From the NCBI RefSeq assembly GCF_018613725.1, contig NZ_JAGGPS010000026.1, positions 232,305 to 296,304 of the forward strand: a stretch of DNA of 64,000 nucleotides, read 5' to 3'. This stretch comes from Hymenobacter sp. ISL-91 (lineage in GTDB: Bacteria > Bacteroidota > Bacteroidia > Cytophagales > Hymenobacteraceae). Position 1 is the stretch's first letter. Each line of letters opens with the position of its first letter. Below the pieces are notes generated by a model. The model saw only the letters and a program-made list of their open reading frames with translations, did not search any database and was not told the DNA's origin. Shown here one piece after another: positions 8,697 to 19,283 of this stretch. Made by a program: the position numbers and the translations under genes.

Positions 8697-9566
8697 TTAC
8701 ATCAACTCCCCAATCCGAGCAGACAGACTCTCGCTGGCCTCCAGCAGCGGCAGCCGCACGGCATCATCGCATAGGCCTTGGGCGGCCAGGGCGGCTTTTA
8801 CGCCTACGGGGTTGCTTTCCTCATACATGAGCGGGTTGAGCTGGGCGAAGCCGAACAGTAGCTGGCTGGCCTCGGCGAACTGGCCGTTGAGGGCGGCGCG
8901 GGTCATGTCGGAGAAGCGGCGGGGGAAGGCGTTGGCCAGCACCGAGATGATGCCTGCGCCGCCAAAGCTGATGAGCGAAGTCGTCATCATGTCGTCACCC
9001 GAAATCAACAGGAAGTCGGCGGGTTTGGCCGCGGCAATGGCGATGCACTGCTCCAGGTTGCCGCTGGCTTCCTTGATGCCGATGATGTTGGGGTGCTGAG
9101 CCAGTTCGAGAGTAGTAGCGGCCGTGAGGTTGGAGCTGGTGCGGCCAGGCACGTTGTAGAGCAGCACGGGTACCGGCGAGGCATCGGCCAAAGCCTGATA
9201 ATGCGCGATAATGCCGCGCTGGCTGGGCTTGTTGTAGTAGGGCGAGGCCGAAAGCAGGGCGTCGTAGCCACGTAAATCGGTGGTTTCTAGGCTGCGAATC
9301 AGCGCGGCCGTATCGTTGCCGCCCAGGCCGTACACCAGTGGGGCCCGGCCGGCCGTATGCTCGCGGGCCACGCGCCGGATTTCGGTGCGCTCCTCCACGG
9401 TCAGGGTAGGCGACTCGGCGGTGGTGCCGTTGATGACGAGGTAGTCGGTACCGTTTTCGAGCTGGAAATCGATGAGGCGGCGCAGGGCCGGGTAGTCCAC
9501 GGCGCGGTCGGGGGAGGGGAGGAAAGGCGTAACCAGGGCCACGCCGGTGCCACGGAGTTTGTCCAT
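8697..9566 (-). CDS. dapA: 4-hydroxy-tetrahydrodipicolinate synthase
   Basis: Condenses pyruvate with aspartate semialdehyde, the first committed step towards lysine and diaminopimelate; cytoplasmic TIM barrel of 289 residues, normal length for the family. The start at 9566 (MDKLRGTGVALVTPF) is the family start; the frame extends further upstream without support. Catalytic residues are visible: Lys165 in GIKEASG (Schiff base), Tyr137 in LLYNVPGRT, and Thr49-Thr50 in NGTTAES. Convergent with the gene at 8254 and divergent from the deacetylase at 9704. On its own strand, GTATCTTGC near 9612 resembles a -7 box. Confidence 0.95.
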   Translation of the reverse strand: MDKLRGTGVALVTPFLPSPDRAVDYPALRRLIDFQLENGTDYLVINGTTAESPTLTVEERTEIRRVAREHTAGRAPLVYGLGGNDTAALIRSLETTDLRGYDALLSASPYYNKPSQRGIIAHYQALADASPVPVLLYNVPGRTSSNLTAATTLELAQHPNIIGIKEASGNLEQCIAIAAAKPADFLLISGDDMMTTSLISFGGAGIISVLANAFPRRFSDMTRAALNGQFAEASQLLFGFAQLNPLMYEESNPVGVKAALAAQGLCDDAVRLPLLEASESLSARIGELM

Positions 9567-9703
9567 GCGGGAAATAAGCGGTTGCTTTGTAGAAGGAAGG
9601 ACCGGCGGCAAGATACGGCCGCCGCAATTAAGGTTCTTCTGCTTTTCTTCCACCGCATTTCCCCTGTGGCCTGCCTCCTGGCAGCCCGCACTCCAAGCCT
9701 CCC

Positions 9704-10627
9704 ATGAAGTTGACGAAGTACCCCGTGCTGGCCGCCGCGCTGGCTGCCGTAGCTGTGCTGCCCGCCTGCACCGAAACCAAAACCGCCGCCGGTACTGAGG
9801 CGGCCGCTGCCACCGCCGCCGTAGCTGCCGACTCGGCCGAAACCGCCGCTACACCTACTGCCGGCAACGCCACCGCCGCCAGCCTGAACAACGGCAGCCC
9901 GGCCACCATTCCGGCCAGCCAGCGGGCCGATGCCGCTACCATTCTGGGCCGTAAGCAGGTGCCCATTCTGTGCTACCACCAGATTCGCGACTGGAAGTCG
10001 TCGGACTCGAAAGGGGCTAAGGATTACATCATTCCGGTAGCTCAGTTCAAGGCCCAGATGAAGATGCTGGCCGACTCGGGCTACCACGCCATCCTGCCCG
10101 ACCAGCTCTACGCCTACCTCACCACCGGCGCCCCGCTGCCCAGCAAGCCGGTGATGCTCACCTTCGATGACACCGACCTCGACCAGTTCACGGTAGCCCG
10201 CCCCACGCTCGAAAAGTATGGCTTTAAGGGCGTATACTTCATCATGACGGTAAGCCTCGGCCGGCCCCGCTATATGAGCAAGGCGCAGGTAAAACAGCTT
10301 TCCGACGAGGGCAACGTTATCGGCTCGCACACCTGGGACCACCACAACGTGAAGAAGTACCAGGGCCAGGATTGGGTGACGCAGATTGAGAAGCCCACCA
10401 AAACCCTCGAAGAAATTACGGGCAAGAAAGTCAACTACTTCGCCTACCCCTTCGGCCTCTGGAACCCCGAGGCCATCCCGGAGCTGAAGAAGCGCGGCAT
10501 GGACGCGGCCTTCATCCTGGCCGAGAAGCGCGACCAGCAGGACCCGCTCTTCACCGTTCGCCGCATTATTGCCAGCGGCTACTGGAGCCCTCGCACCTTG
10601 CATAACAACATGGTGCAGAGCTTCTAA
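9704..10627 (+). CDS. Exported polysaccharide deacetylase family lipoprotein
   Basis: A 307-residue protein with a lipobox (AVAVLPAC, Cys22), then an Ala/Thr-rich linker to about residue 80, then a NodB-like deacetylase domain. Metal and catalytic motifs are present: MLTFDDTD (catalytic and metal Asp pair), GSHTWDHH (metal His pair), FAYPFG and the late motif AAFILAE. The substrate is probably a beta-linked N-acetylglucosamine polymer outside the cell, as in PgaB-type enzymes, but no polysaccharide locus is adjacent. A hairpin terminator follows. Confidence 0.85.
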   Translation: MKLTKYPVLAAALAAVAVLPACTETKTAAGTEAAAATAAVAADSAETAATPTAGNATAASLNNGSPATIPASQRADAATILGRKQVPILCYHQIRDWKSSDSKGAKDYIIPVAQFKAQMKMLADSGYHAILPDQLYAYLTTGAPLPSKPVMLTFDDTDLDQFTVARPTLEKYGFKGVYFIMTVSLGRPRYMSKAQVKQLSDEGNVIGSHTWDHHNVKKYQGQDWVTQIEKPTKTLEEITGKKVNYFAYPFGLWNPEAIPELKKRGMDAAFILAEKRDQQDPLFTVRRIIASGYWSPRTLHNNMVQSF

Positions 10628-10656
10628 GCTGAAATCGACTGCAAGACGTAACAAGT

Positions 10657-10694
10657 AAAAGCCCCTGATGTCCATGCTGACGTCAGGGGCTTTT
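10657..10694 (+). terminator. Rho-independent terminator
   Basis: AAAAGCCCCTGATGT and its complement with one mismatch, loop CCATGCTG, ending in TTTT. It follows the deacetylase gene by 29 nt. Confidence 0.85.
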
Positions 10695-10723
10695 GGTATG
10701 GTGGGCTTGGCAATTTAACCGGA

Positions 10724-10838
10724 GGTCGGTGTAGGGGCGGGGCTTAGCTGCGCCCGCCGTTGAACGGTTGCCATTGAACAAGCACCGTTGTTGCGGCGCG
10801 AACGGCGGGCGGGGACAAGCCCCGCTCCTACATCGACC
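10724..10838. repeat. Dispersed GTAGGGGCGGGG palindrome, copy 1
   Basis: A 115-bp imperfect palindrome. The arms begin GGTCGGTGTAGGGGCGGGGC and end with the near-complement CCCCGCTCCTACATCGACC; inner arms are CGCCCGCCGTT and AACGGCGGGCG. Further copies lie at 15883-15978 and 33303-33407. All are intergenic. It fills most of the 228-bp gap between 10627 and 10856. Confidence 0.8.
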
Positions 10839-10855
10839 ACCGAAACGTAGGCTGT

Positions 10856-11302
10856 TTACTTTTTCGCCTTGCTGTCGACTTTTACTTCATCCTTCAAATC
10901 CTTGTAAGCGCCGGCATTGATGACGTGCTTAAAGCCTTTTTCCTGCAGGAGCAGGGCCGTTTTGTTGCTGCGGTTGCCGGAAGCGCAGTAGAGTATGTAG
11001 GTTTTGCCGGGGTCAAGCTTCTGCAGCCGCGCGGCCAGGTCGGGGGCGCGGAAATCGAGGTTGGCCGCGCCGGGCAGATGGCCGCTGGCGTATTCCTCGG
11101 GCGTGCGCACATCGAGCAGCACCGCGTTGGGCTGGCGAAGCGTCTTGTTCACTTCCGCCACCGACGAAACGGGCACCGCAGCCGGTACGATGGCCCCGAC
11201 TACCATTGGCCTGGGTGTCGGGTTGGGGGTGATGGGTAGCGTCTGAGCCAGCAAGGCCAGTGGGGCGGCGGCAAGGGCAGTCAGGAGCAAGTAGCGGAGC
11301 AT
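10856..11302 (-). CDS. Exported rhodanese-domain protein
   Basis: A 148-residue single-domain rhodanese with a signal peptide (MLRYLLLTALAAAPLALLAQ), so it acts outside the cytoplasm. The domain shows VLLDVRTPEEYASGHLPGA and the active-site loop YCASGNRSNKTA with persulfide-forming Cys106. Sulfur transfer is the family activity; the actual donor and acceptor are unknown. The tail is Lys-rich. It lies downstream of ligA on the same strand, 73 nt beyond that gene's start-distal end; whether they are co-transcribed is unclear. Confidence 0.85.
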   Translation of the reverse strand: MLRYLLLTALAAAPLALLAQTLPITPNPTPRPMVVGAIVPAAVPVSSVAEVNKTLRQPNAVLLDVRTPEEYASGHLPGAANLDFRAPDLAARLQKLDPGKTYILYCASGNRSNKTALLLQEKGFKHVINAGAYKDLKDEVKVDSKAKK

Positions 11303-11375
11303 GGTAAGATTTTAAGTGACAAGTATATAAGAACGCGGTCGGGTCGGCCACGTTGCACGGCCGGCCAACCGGACG

Positions 11376-13517
<2,142 letters not shown>

Positions 13518-13543
13518 CTACGGGTGACAGAAGAAAGTCAAAA

Positions 13544-13590
13544 GCGAAAGCCGCTCAACTAAACCCAAAAGGTAGTTGAACGGCTTTCGC
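13544..13590 (-). terminator. Hairpin terminator between the DUF4920 gene and ligA
   Basis: GCGAAAGCCG and CTCAACTA pair with TAGTTGAA and CGGCTTTCGC around the loop AACCCAAAAGG. It lies 18 nt after the minus-strand stop at 13608. The U-tract on that strand is weak. Confidence 0.65.
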
Positions 13591-13607
13591 ATGCAGTTTA
13601 AATAGCG

Positions 13608-14135
13608 CTATTCCTGCACCAATACGCCGTCGGCCTCGAAGTTCAACTGCTGCTGGGGCTCGGTGATGGCCGCAATTTCGGCGGCCGATTTGCCGGCGTC
13701 CTTAGCGTAGTGCTGCAGGTCGGATACGGGCACGGTTTCGCGGTGGACCCAGCCGTTGATGACGATGGTTTTGCCGCTGATGTCCTTGGGCACGAAGAAG
13801 GCGTAATCCTTGAACTTGACGCGCATGTCGCGGCCGTCGGCCAGCTTCATGGTCATCCAGCAGCCCTTGGCCTGGCACACCTCCTGCACCGGGCCCACCA
13901 GCTTCACCTGGGCCGAATCCTGGGTGCCGAGCAGCGTAGGCAGGGCCGACAGGGGCTGCGCGCCGTCGCTGGTAATGGCTGCGCCGTAGGTTTTACCCTG
14001 GGGCGAAGTGGCAGTTGGCGAAGTGGCCTCCGCGGCAGGGGCGGTAGCTGCCGTGCCGGAAGTAGAAGCTGCGTTCTGACAGGAGGCCCCCAACAGCGAC
14101 AGTAGCGCGGTGGGCAGCAGGAGTAGAGGGCGCAT
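13608..14135 (-). CDS. DUF4920 domain lipoprotein
   Basis: A 175-residue lipoprotein (start 14135 gives MRPLLLLPTALLSLLGASC) followed by an Ala/Thr-rich linker and a DUF4920 domain. The domain core reads EVCQAKGCWMTMKLADG, FKDYAFFVPKDISGK and AITEPQQQLNFEADGV, which is characteristic. Two conserved Cys in CQAKGCW suggest metal or redox chemistry, but no function is established that I know of. The gene is 34 nt downstream of the 14170 gene and likely co-transcribed with it. Confidence 0.85.
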   Translation of the reverse strand: MRPLLLLPTALLSLLGASCQNAASTSGTAATAPAAEATSPTATSPQGKTYGAAITSDGAQPLSALPTLLGTQDSAQVKLVGPVQEVCQAKGCWMTMKLADGRDMRVKFKDYAFFVPKDISGKTIVINGWVHRETVPVSDLQHYAKDAGKSAAEIAAITEPQQQLNFEADGVLVQE

Positions 14136-14169
14136 AAGCCGGAAAAAAAAAGCAGTTGAAAGCCGGAAT

Positions 14170-14970
14170 TTAGGACTTTTTACGCTTACCCGCCGTCCCG
14201 CCAACTGCGCCGGCCGATTGGTCAAGCCCGGTAAGTACCCGCACCTGCTCCAGCCGGCCCTTTTTGTTGTACACCTCCGACTTCACCAAGCCAACATTAG
14301 GCGCGTAGTAATCAACCACACGCACCGTCGAAGCCAGCTTGAGGTCGGCGCGGGCCACGGTAGCGCTTTCCAGCTCGGCCTCCACTTTATAGCACAGGAA
14401 GGTGCCGGCAGGCGTCGTAACCGACTCTTGGCCCGTTACGCGGCGCTTGCTGACGGTGGCGTACACCTGGGCAATATCTACGGCCGAGCTACGCACATCA
14501 ACCAGCATCCCCCCATTTGGCAGCTCTGAGCCCACGGTGGGCTGATTGGGCCAGGCCAGCGGGGTGGGGGTGTAGGTCAGGAGCCGGTCGCGGAAGGAGC
14601 TGAGCTTCTCCGGATTAAGCTGGTCGAGGCCGTCGGTAAAGGCTGTGTCTTGGCGGCAGCGGAAGGTCAGGTCGCGCAGGTAAAGCAGGCGTCCTTTGGT
14701 GTCGTAGGCCCCGCTTTTAAGCAGCACGGTGTTGGTGGTCAGGGTTTTCTTTTTGTTCTGCTCGGTGTCTAGGCGCACTACCCGCTGGTGCACATAGCCC
14801 ATTGTTTCGCCCTTGGCATCCTGCAGGGTAAAGGTGCGGGCTGTGTTGTCTTTCAGGCCGAAAGGGTGGGGGCAGTTGGCTGCCGGATCAGGGGCGGGGA
14901 GGGTTTGGGCCTGAAGGGCTACCGTAGCCAAGAGGCCGGTGGCCAGGGCCACAAAGTACGTGGAGGACAT
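14170..14970 (-). CDS. Secreted TapB/DUF3108-like protein
   Basis: A 266-residue exported protein with signal peptide (start 14970, FVALATGLLATVALQAQ). The second half shows the pattern VTTPAGTFLCYKVEAEL ... VVDYYAPNVGLVKSEVYNKKG, which I associate with the TapB/DUF3108-like beta-barrel lipid-binding fold of Bacteroidota. The C-terminus is basic (GKRKKS). It precedes the DUF4920 gene in the same direction, so both are likely made together in the periplasm. Function unknown. Confidence 0.7.
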   Translation of the reverse strand: MSSTYFVALATGLLATVALQAQTLPAPDPAANCPHPFGLKDNTARTFTLQDAKGETMGYVHQRVVRLDTEQNKKKTLTTNTVLLKSGAYDTKGRLLYLRDLTFRCRQDTAFTDGLDQLNPEKLSSFRDRLLTYTPTPLAWPNQPTVGSELPNGGMLVDVRSSAVDIAQVYATVSKRRVTGQESVTTPAGTFLCYKVEAELESATVARADLKLASTVRVVDYYAPNVGLVKSEVYNKKGRLEQVRVLTGLDQSAGAVGGTAGKRKKS

Positions 14971-15226
14971 AGAGAAGGACGAAGTGAAAACAGGAACCGG
15001 TAAACCCGACCGTACGCCCTGCATACGCAGGTCAGCCGGTTTGGATTCTGCCGGGTATATAACCCGTCAGGCAAAAGCCGTGCCCGCCCAAAACTGTAAC
15101 TTGGCTCCCACAACAGCGTTTGCAGGGGTACCATCGTTGGACCGCGCAAGAATATTATGCACCGTTCAACGCAGCATAGCCTACTTGCTCCGCACACCAG
15201 CTACCAACCACTTATCAACCTAAACC

Positions 15227-15806
15227 ATGCCTGACCAACCTACTTCCTGGGCCGATACGGCCGCCTCGCTGCTTTCCAAGCTTTCGGGCGGCGTAGAGCT
15301 GGCCCTGAATTTCGACCAGATGGAATTGCAGGTGCCCAACGCCCAGAACCCCGGCACCCCCACCACCTGGCGGCTCAATGGGGCGCTACGCATCCGTACC
15401 CGCGGCGAGAACCCGCCTTCCGGCAACCTGCCGCCGGCCAACCCCAACCCCGCCTCACTTGGCTAGCGGCCTCGATATTGAGGCTCAGCTGGTGGTAACG
15501 CTTGATGGCGACGAGGTACAGGTGGCGGGCACGGGTGGCTACCTGATCATCAACTTCCCCAGCCAGCGCGTGTTCGACAAGATAACGGCCGGCCCTCCCA
15601 AAGACCCGCACGCGCCACCCAAGCCCAAAGGCCCGCCCGGCCCCGACCCCCTGCAGCAACTCAACGACCTGGCCCGGCAGTTGGGCCTGGTGCTCGATTT
15701 GCGGGTGGCGGGCAAAACTCACGTGACGTTTGGTGCTGGCAGCAGCCCGAAAATTACCATAAACGCGGTATTCGGGAAAATTGGCTCCTTCTTCCGCAAG
15801 CTGTAA
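15227..15806 (+). pseudogene. Two-part gene split by a +1 frameshift
   Basis: From ATG 15227 a frame encodes 79 residues ending ANPNPASLG and stops at TAG 15464-15466. The next frame takes over without a gap and reads LASGLDIEAQLVVTLDGDEVQVAG to the stop at 15806. Removing one C in the run AACCCCAACCCCGCC (about 15440-15453) joins the halves into one protein of about 193 residues. The product would be a small cytoplasmic protein with two similar beta-rich halves around a Pro/Asn linker. I do not recognise the family. It could be an inactivated gene, an indel error in a homopolymer, or less likely a programmed shift. Confidence 0.6.
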
Positions 15807-15882
15807 AGTATGATGAGCTGATTAGCTTTTGGTACTTTGTAAACAACTTGAGTATCCCAAGTTTCAGACTAAGCTATTAGCA

Positions 15883-15978
15883 CGGCGTAGGGGTGGGGCT
15901 TGCCCCCACCCGCCGTCCGGACAACGCCTGGTGCAACCGCTCAATGGCGGGCGGAGGCAAGCCCCGCCCCTACAGCGT
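15883..15978. repeat. Dispersed GTAGGGGCGGGG palindrome, copy 2
   Basis: CGGCGTAGGGGTGGGGCTTG at the left pairs with CAAGCCCCGCCCCTACAGCG at the right; inner arms are CCACCCGCCGT and GGCGGGCGGAGG. Same family as 10724-10838 and 33303-33407. It lies in the 369-bp gap between 15806 and 16176, which otherwise holds only AT-richer flanks. Confidence 0.8.
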
Positions 15979-16175
15979 ACTCACGCTTGGGTTAGCTAAC
16001 GGCCTGCTAATCGAGAAGAAACAACAGAAAACCGGCCCGAAAAACGTACGATTATAGCAAGCCATTTCGCGTACTTCAGAAACTACCTGGGGAGCCTGAA
16101 CCAGCCGTTGGCTCCCCGGAACTAAAGGCCCGCTGGTTGGTTTGCACTTCGTATGTCTGCCCGTTTTTCTGTTTT

Positions 16176-16820
16176 ATGAGCTCCGACCAAAATTCTCCTA
16201 AAAAAGTGGGCTCCACCCGCCCGGCTTCCACTTTCCAGCGCATGGAGCGGATGCCGCCGCTGCTGATGATGTTGTACGTGGGCCTGGCCGGAATTACGGT
16301 GCTGTTCGTGGGGCTAGTGGGAGCCTATGCTATTACGCACTTCCGGACCGGGGCACCCAGCGGGCTGTTTGCGTTGCCGCGCTTCTTTTCTTTGAGCACC
16401 ATTGTGCTGCTGGCCAGCAGCTACGTTATTGCCCAGGCCAGCCGCATTTATGCCCACGACGACCTGCCCACCCTGCGCCGCTGCCTGGGAGCTACCCTGT
16501 TGCTGAGCTGCGTTTTTGCGGGCCTGCAGGTGCTGGGCTGGCGCGAGCTCATGGCCCAGGGCGTGTTCTTCGACGGCATGGCCAGCGGCTCGTTCGTGTA
16601 CCTGCTCTCGGCCCTGCACGTAGCGCACCTGCTGGGTGGCATGGTGTTTCTGCTGGTGTTGTTGATTCGCACGCATTACGCCGCCGCCGATGCCGTGCGC
16701 ACGCTCGTGTTCATCCGCAACCCCTACCGCCGGCTGCAGCTGCGCATGGTCACGCTCTACTGGCACTTCATCGATGGCCTCTGGATTGCGCTGTTTGCGG
16801 CCTTTCTGTTTCTGTATTAG
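16176..16820 (+). CDS. Heme-copper oxidase subunit III family protein
   Basis: A 214-residue integral membrane protein with five predicted helices (about residues 28-52, 68-90, 105-125, 148-168 and 192-212). Features typical of cytochrome c oxidase subunit III are the late LHVAHLLGGMVFLLVL helix and YWHFIDGLWIALF near the C-terminus. The ATG at 16176 is preferred because the extra 13 residues upstream break the N-terminal soluble segment. Subunits I and II are not adjacent, so this is a detached or accessory subunit. A terminator follows at once. Confidence 0.85.
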   Translation: MSSDQNSPKKVGSTRPASTFQRMERMPPLLMMLYVGLAGITVLFVGLVGAYAITHFRTGAPSGLFALPRFFSLSTIVLLASSYVIAQASRIYAHDDLPTLRRCLGATLLLSCVFAGLQVLGWRELMAQGVFFDGMASGSFVYLLSALHVAHLLGGMVFLLVLLIRTHYAAADAVRTLVFIRNPYRRLQLRMVTLYWHFIDGLWIALFAAFLFLY

Positions 16821-16854
16821 GCCCCTTTCTGTAGGCAAGCCACTAAACCACTAC

Positions 16855-16892
16855 CGCCCCCGGTACCTAAACAGGTATCGGGGGCGTTTTTT
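16855..16892 (+). terminator. Rho-independent terminator
   Basis: CGCCCCCGGTACCT and its near-complement AGGTATCGGGGGCG around AAAC, then TTTTTT. Follows the oxidase subunit gene by 34 nt. Confidence 0.9.
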
Positions 16893-16911
16893 GGATAACA
16901 GATTTTACGCT

Positions 16912-17019
16912 CAAAACGTGTGGTGCACAACTCCGGCTTCGCGTGTCGTTGCTGAATGCCGCGCCATGCGCCATTGTTCAACGATGCGCGAAGCCGAAGC
17001 TTCGCGCTACACGCTTTTG
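16912..17019. repeat. Degenerate long palindrome
   Basis: CAAAACGTGTGGTGC ... CGGCTTCGCGTGTCGTTG on the left pairs imperfectly with CAACGATGCGCGAAGCCG ... GCGCTACACGCTTTTG on the right. The following bases (GTACGTCATGCTTGAT) resemble the GACGTCATGCTTCAT end of the repeats at 8615 and 27532. It looks like a worn member or composite of these intergenic repeats. Confidence 0.55.
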
Positions 17020-17113
17020 GTGTACGTCATGCTTGATACTGAGGTCAGAACGACCTGCCGTCCGCTATGTAAACCGGCACTCGGCACCCATGGCGGCGGC
17101 TGAGCACAAGCCG

Positions 17114-17143
17114 TTGATTTTGAGCGGCGAGAACGTACCTTAG
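17114..17143 (+). promoter_or_regulatory. Promoter of the M1 aminopeptidase gene
   Basis: TTG (17114-17116), a 19-nt spacer and TACCTTAG (17136-17143) match the Bacteroidota -33/-7 arrangement with one mismatch. The ATG at 17175 is 31 nt further on. Confidence 0.6.
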
Positions 17144-17174
17144 TCCCGCATCCTGTTTCTACTCCAACCCCTTT

Positions 17175-19196
17175 ATGCGCCTTTCTACCTTTCTGCTTGC
17201 AACAGCTGGCCTGCTGGCGGGCAGTTTGTCGGCCACCGCTCAGCTGCCCACCTACCGCCCCCTGGCCACCGACCTCGATGGCTCGGCGGCTGATGCCTGC
17301 GCCCGCGTGCATACTGGTGCGGCGGCCCGCCCGGCCTACGCCAGCCTTAGCCACCGTCAGAAAATGGCCGGCTACGATGTAAAATACTACAAGCTCGATA
17401 TCCGGCTGAGCAACACCAGTCGCAACGTGGGCGGTACAGTCACCATCAAGGCCCGCACCGGCAGCCAGCCGCTCGACTCGCTGGCCTTCGAGCTGTTCAG
17501 CACCTTCGCCATCGAATCGGTGGTAGTAGACGGGCAAGCCAGCGCCGGGCTGGTACGCAAGGGCCAGGGCGACGTAACGGTGGGTCTGGCCCGGCCAGTG
17601 GCGGCCAACACGCTCTTCGAGGCCCGCATTACCTACAATGGCACGGCTCCCAATAGCAACGCAGGCGCCATCGGCAACGCCCTGAATACCCGTATTGCGC
17701 CTACCTACAACGTGAGCACCACCTGGAGCCTGTCGGAGCCCTACAACGCCTACGAGTGGTGGCCCTGCAAGCAGGTGCTCACCGATAAAGCCGATTCGTC
17801 CGACGTGTGGGTAACGACGGCCGCTGCCAACAAAGTGGGCTCCAACGGGGTGCTGGAGCGCGTAACCAATCTGCCGGGCAACGAGGTGCGCTACGAGTGG
17901 AAGTCGCGCCACCCGATTGCCTACTACCTGGTTTCGGTGGCCGTGGCGCCCTACGTCGAGTATGTGAATTACGCTAACCCCGTAGGTGGCCCACGTATTC
18001 CCATCGTCAACTACGTGTACAACCAGGCGGCGCTCAATTTTTACCGCGCCGATATTGACCGCACGCCGGGCTTCATCGAGAGCTTCTCGGCCCAGGTAGG
18101 CCTCTACCCGTTTGCCAACGAGAAGTATGGCCACAGCATGGCGCCCATTGGCGGCGGCATGGAGCACCAGACCATGACCACCCAGGACGGCTTCAATTTC
18201 ACGCTTACGGCCCACGAGCTGTTCCACCAATGGTTCGGCGACAACGTAACCTGCGGCGCCTGGGAGGACATCTGGCTCAACGAGGGCTTTGCGTCGTATG
18301 GCGAGTACCTTGCCCTGAACGCGTTTTCTACGCCTGCTGCGGCCCGTAGCTGGCTCAACCAAGCTCACAGTTCGGCCATGAGCCAGCCCGGTGGCAGCGT
18401 GTTTGTGAGTGATACCAGCAACGTGGGCCGCATCTTCAGCTCGCGGCTCAGCTACAAAAAGGGCGCGTCCGTTGTCCATATGCTGCGCTACCTGCTCAAC
18501 GACGACACCAAGTTCTTCCGGGTATTGCGCACCTTCCAGAGCACTTACAGCGGCCGCACGGCCCGCACCCGCGACCTGCAACGGCTTTTCGAGGCCGAAG
18601 CGGGCCGGTCGTTGCAGTACTTTTTCGACCACTGGTTCCGGGGCGAAGGTCATCCGACGTTTGCACTGCGCTGGAACCAGACCGGTGGCCAGGTGTACCT
18701 GAAAAGCACCCAAACCGTATCGATGCCTGCCGTTACGCCCTTTTTCCAAACTGATATTGACTACCGCCTCACCTTCGCCGACAACAGCACCCGCACCATT
18801 CGTTTTGCCCAGACGCAGCCGGTGCGCACCCTGGCAGTTGCCGAGTCGCGCGCGGTGGTCAGCGTCGAAATCGACCCCGAGCAGTGGCTGCTCAATGGCC
18901 TTGCCGGCCTGGTAGTGCGCGATGAGGGAGTTGTAACAAGTAACCAAGCGGCCCGTACGCCGCAGCTCAGTGTATACCCCAACCCTTGCCGCGACCAGTT
19001 GCGCCTGGCCGATTTCAGTGGCCCAAGCGCCCAAGCTGTGGTAACTGATGCTGCCGGCCGCGTGGTACTACGTCAAACCGTGCCTGCTGCCCGCCCTGTA
19101 CTGCAAACCAGCACGCTACGCCCCGGTCTCTACCACCTGCGCCTGCTCAGCCCCGACGGTTCGGCCAGCCGTGCTCGTTTTGTGAGGGAGGAGTAA
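17175..19196 (+). CDS. Secreted M1 aminopeptidase with T9SS sorting domain
   Basis: A zinc metallopeptidase of 673 residues that removes N-terminal amino acids from peptides outside the cell. A signal peptide (ending SATAQ) is followed by the M1 N-terminal beta domain, then the exopeptidase motif GGGMEH and the zinc site HELFH (347-351) with the third ligand Glu370 in WLNEGFASYGE. The last 75 residues form a type IX secretion sorting domain: SVYPNPCRDQLRL, VTDAAGRVV and LRPGLYHLRL. In this system the tail directs passage across the outer membrane and is usually cleaved or attached to lipopolysaccharide. Transcribed alone, with a terminator shared with the convergent gene. Confidence 0.95.
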   Translation: MRLSTFLLATAGLLAGSLSATAQLPTYRPLATDLDGSAADACARVHTGAAARPAYASLSHRQKMAGYDVKYYKLDIRLSNTSRNVGGTVTIKARTGSQPLDSLAFELFSTFAIESVVVDGQASAGLVRKGQGDVTVGLARPVAANTLFEARITYNGTAPNSNAGAIGNALNTRIAPTYNVSTTWSLSEPYNAYEWWPCKQVLTDKADSSDVWVTTAAANKVGSNGVLERVTNLPGNEVRYEWKSRHPIAYYLVSVAVAPYVEYVNYANPVGGPRIPIVNYVYNQAALNFYRADIDRTPGFIESFSAQVGLYPFANEKYGHSMAPIGGGMEHQTMTTQDGFNFTLTAHELFHQWFGDNVTCGAWEDIWLNEGFASYGEYLALNAFSTPAAARSWLNQAHSSAMSQPGGSVFVSDTSNVGRIFSSRLSYKKGASVVHMLRYLLNDDTKFFRVLRTFQSTYSGRTARTRDLQRLFEAEAGRSLQYFFDHWFRGEGHPTFALRWNQTGGQVYLKSTQTVSMPAVTPFFQTDIDYRLTFADNSTRTIRFAQTQPVRTLAVAESRAVVSVEIDPEQWLLNGLAGLVVRDEGVVTSNQAARTPQLSVYPNPCRDQLRLADFSGPSAQAVVTDAAGRVVLRQTVPAARPVLQTSTLRPGLYHLRLLSPDGSASRARFVREE

Positions 19197-19206
19197 GAGC
19201 TGCTAT

Positions 19207-19269
19207 TTTAAAACCGGTAAGGCCGCTGCACATCCTAACGAGGATTTGCAGCGGCCTTACCGGTTTTAA
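19207..19269. terminator. Bidirectional terminator
   Basis: TAAAACCGGTAAGGCCGCTG with near-perfect complement CAGCGGCCTTACCGGTTTTA; A and T tracts at both edges. It separates convergent genes ending at 19196 and 19284. Confidence 0.9.
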
Positions 19270-19283
19270 AGTCGTACGAGCGG

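Noticed and set aside
9401..10675. A 424-codon minus-strand frame across dapA and the deacetylase
   Set aside because: It spans two well-defined genes and has no recognisable domain.
17007..19034. A 675-codon open frame on the minus strand opposite the M1 aminopeptidase
   Set aside because: It mirrors the strong codon bias of the plus-strand gene, which has clear catalytic motifs and a T9SS tail; the opposite frame has none and no start context.
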